Source: Thioalkalivibrio sp. ALJ21
Lineage (GTDB): Bacteria > Pseudomonadota > Gammaproteobacteria > Ectothiorhodospirales > Ectothiorhodospiraceae
Direction of reading: 5' to 3'
Assembly: GCF_000378605.1 (NCBI RefSeq)
Contig: NZ_KB905158.1
Location: 1-64,000, forward strand
Length of the DNA: 64,000 nt
The position numbers and the translations under genes are program-made. Positions 62,768-64,000 of this stretch are shown here, piece after piece; position 1 is the first letter of the stretch, and every line of letters begins with the position of its first letter. The notes under the pieces are model-generated. The model did no database searches. It saw nothing but the letters and a program-made list of their open reading frames with translations, and was not told the DNA's origin.

Positions 62768-63078
62768 CACGCTCTTGCTCCACCCAGGTTGTCCCTGGAC
62801 CTTTCGAGCTCCCGGAGCGCTCTCGGCTTTCGATGGTCCTTTGCGCGCTGAATCAGTGCCTCCAGATCATCCGCTAGCCACGACTCCACCTGACCAAGAG
62901 CGGATGACAAGGCCTCGTCAGAGTCGAGGTCGATCATCTCGTGAATAAGAGCCATAAGCTCATCATCAGTCATGCTCAACCCCATCGGATGCGTCCTTAG
63001 CCGCGGATCGTCCGCGCCCCAGTACCAATGAAACTCGCTCTCACCACCGTCATCACGATCGTATTGCGTCTCGTCCAT
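62767..63078 (-). CDS. Small acidic protein between SNF2 helicase and recombinase
   Basis: 103 residues from ATG 63078, just after the helicase stop with GGAG overlapping it; an upstream TTG is rejected. Acidic, helical, no Cys cluster: SMTDDELMALIHEMIDLDSDEALSSALGQVESWLADDLEALIQRAKDHRKPRALRELERSRDNLG. No family recognised. Co-translated with both neighbours, so likely functionally linked to the recombinase or helicase. Confidence 0.55.
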   Translation of the reverse strand: MDETQYDRDDGGESEFHWYWGADDPRLRTHPMGLSMTDDELMALIHEMIDLDSDEALSSALGQVESWLADDLEALIQRAKDHRKPRALRELERSRDNLGGARA

Positions 63079-63079
63079 C

Positions 63080-64000
63080 TCACACTCCAGCAAGGCTCAC
63101 AGCAGGACGAGCGACCCGAGCCTTCCCGGCCGCGGCCACCTTCTCCAGTAGCTCCTGCTTCACCGAGGCCTCCGCCTCCTCCTCATCCACCCCGGCCTGA
63201 GCAGAGAGCATCTCTCGCACCCGCTGCGCAGACCCCATCACCTGGTCGCTAGTCCTGCGCTTGGACTCAACGCAACGGTGCAGGTCCTCCGCAATCGTGC
63301 CCTCAGCGATCGGAATCGTGACATTCACATCTCGCGTCTGACGCATCCTCCAGGCCCGGTCCTCAGCCTGGTCTACCATCCCCGGCGTCCAAGGGAAAAG
63401 GTTGAACGTGACGTTATTCCCCCTGACCAGGTTGAATCCCACCCCCCCGGCTGCAGTGGTTGCGGAAAAGACCCTGCAGCTCTCGTCTTCCTGGAATTGG
63501 TCCATTCGGCGGGTGCGCTCTTCCATCGATGAGTCCCCGGTAACCGTAACTCCCTCGATTCCTCTCGCCCCCAGGGCCTCACTGACCCAGTCCGCGGTCT
63601 CCCGGAACTCGGAGAACACAATGAACTTCTCATCAGGCCGGAGGGCTAGATCGCGGAGCGTGTTCTCGACGACCCATTTCGCGGTCTCGCGCTCAACCAG
63701 CCGGCGCAGCGCGTTGAGCTTCGGAAGCGGGTTCTCGAACGAATCATCATTGTACAGGCGGTCGTACAGCTCCTGGCTCTCTGGCCCCAGGCTAAATCTG
63801 TTGACATTCCGGTGTTTCGCAGGGAAATGCTTGAGGACGTCGGCTTTTATCCGGCGAATCATCCACTCCGCGAGCACCTCACCCAGCCGCTCCCGAAGGG
63901 GGGCTCCCCCTGCAAATTCCTGCTCAAACCGCTGCCGGTCAAGTGCACCCAGCGGATGCCCGCACACCTTCAGGAGCGCGTGAATCTCTCGTTCCCGGTT
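63080..64000 (-). CDS. SNF2-family helicase, C-terminal part (5' end outside window)
   Basis: Open at base 64000; about 306 C-terminal residues are visible. They contain the SNF2 second RecA domain: RIKADVLKHFPAKHRNV, KFIVFSEFRETADWVSEAL (motif IV region), VFSATTAAGGVGFNLVRGNNVTFNLFPWTPGMVDQAEDRAWRMRQTRDVNVTIPIAEGTIAEDL (motifs V and VI). Similar to bacterial SNF2/SMARCAL1-type helicases of plasmids and phages. The protein would translocate on DNA; its N-terminal domains and partners cannot be seen. It begins an operon with the small acidic protein and the integrase. Confidence 0.85.
   Translation of the reverse strand, partial: NREREIHALLKVCGHPLGALDRQRFEQEFAGGAPLRERLGEVLAEWMIRRIKADVLKHFPAKHRNVNRFSLGPESQELYDRLYNDDSFENPLPKLNALRRLVERETAKWVVENTLRDLALRPDEKFIVFSEFRETADWVSEALGARGIEGVTVTGDSSMEERTRRMDQFQEDESCRVFSATTAAGGVGFNLVRGNNVTFNLFPWTPGMVDQAEDRAWRMRQTRDVNVTIPIAEGTIAEDLHRCVESKRRTSDQVMGSAQRVREMLSAQAGVDEEEAEASVKQELLEKVAAAGKARVARPAVSLAGV

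Overview
ORGANISM AND REPLICON. The window is high-GC DNA with gammaproteobacterial gene content: PilV/PilW/PilX/FimT/PilE-type minor pilins, a FimX-like protein and a Dot/Icm (type IVB, IncI-like) secretion module. A TrfA-like replication initiator, a ParM/ParR-like partition pair, a plasmid-type topoisomerase and primase set, and conjugation-type genes indicate a large, probably conjugative, plasmid or plasmid-derived element. The species cannot be fixed from sequence alone. No rRNA, tRNA or CRISPR array was seen.

LAYOUT. (1) 1-4.1 kb: minor-pilin operon on the minus strand (FimT, PilW, PilX, then a PilV-like protein running off the left edge with a Gly-rich 9-residue repeat), divergent from a PilE-like pilin. 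(2) 4.2-11.9 kb: signalling and small unknown genes, including a REC-REC-GGDEF diguanylate cyclase, small membrane proteins and a chemoreceptor with a periplasmic zinc-binding CZB-like domain. (3) 11.9-14.0 kb: about 2.1 kb without a convincing gene, holding a perfect 10 x 16 bp tandem array. (4) 14.0-33 kb: a tyrosine recombinase, then type IVB secretion genes: DotD, DotC, DotB and an IcmT/TraK-TcpQ-like fusion on the plus strand; on the minus strand a duplicated DNA-binding-type protein, a lytic transglycosylase, ParM, ParR-like and FimX-like proteins; then DotL (coupling ATPase), a Gly-rich exported protein and an IcmW-like adaptor on the minus strand, with DotA on the plus strand. (5) 33-52 kb: DNA metabolism: a TrfA-like initiator, a dNMP-kinase-like protein, a DnaG-type primase without zinc finger, a YqaJ-type exonuclease, a repeat-bearing partner protein, a UvrD-like helicase, a giant strawberry-notch-type helicase, topoisomerase I and a CHC2 zinc-finger protein with a degenerate TOPRIM region. 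(6) 52-64 kb: accessory genes: a von Willebrand/metallopeptidase protein with a partner and a divergent MoxR-like ATPase, a membrane-anchored Mrr-like nuclease, a HipA-like kinase with an AbiEi-like N-terminus, a nine-copy paired repeat array, a second tyrosine recombinase and the C-terminal part of a SNF2 helicase leaving the right edge.

HOW IT WORKS TOGETHER. The type IVB genes would build part of a DNA-transfer channel; DotG/H/I/O-type components and a relaxase are not here and would have to lie outside. The replication and recombination genes look like a self-sufficient replication kit. The most unusual points are the complementary split of the two DnaG-like proteins, the MoxR/VWA-peptidase locus, the HipA/AbiEi-like fusion, the duplicated regulator, the two direct-repeat arrays, and a 21-bp element (19 of 21 identical) found in two distant divergent promoter regions. 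Functions were assigned by reading motifs only; no database search was run.
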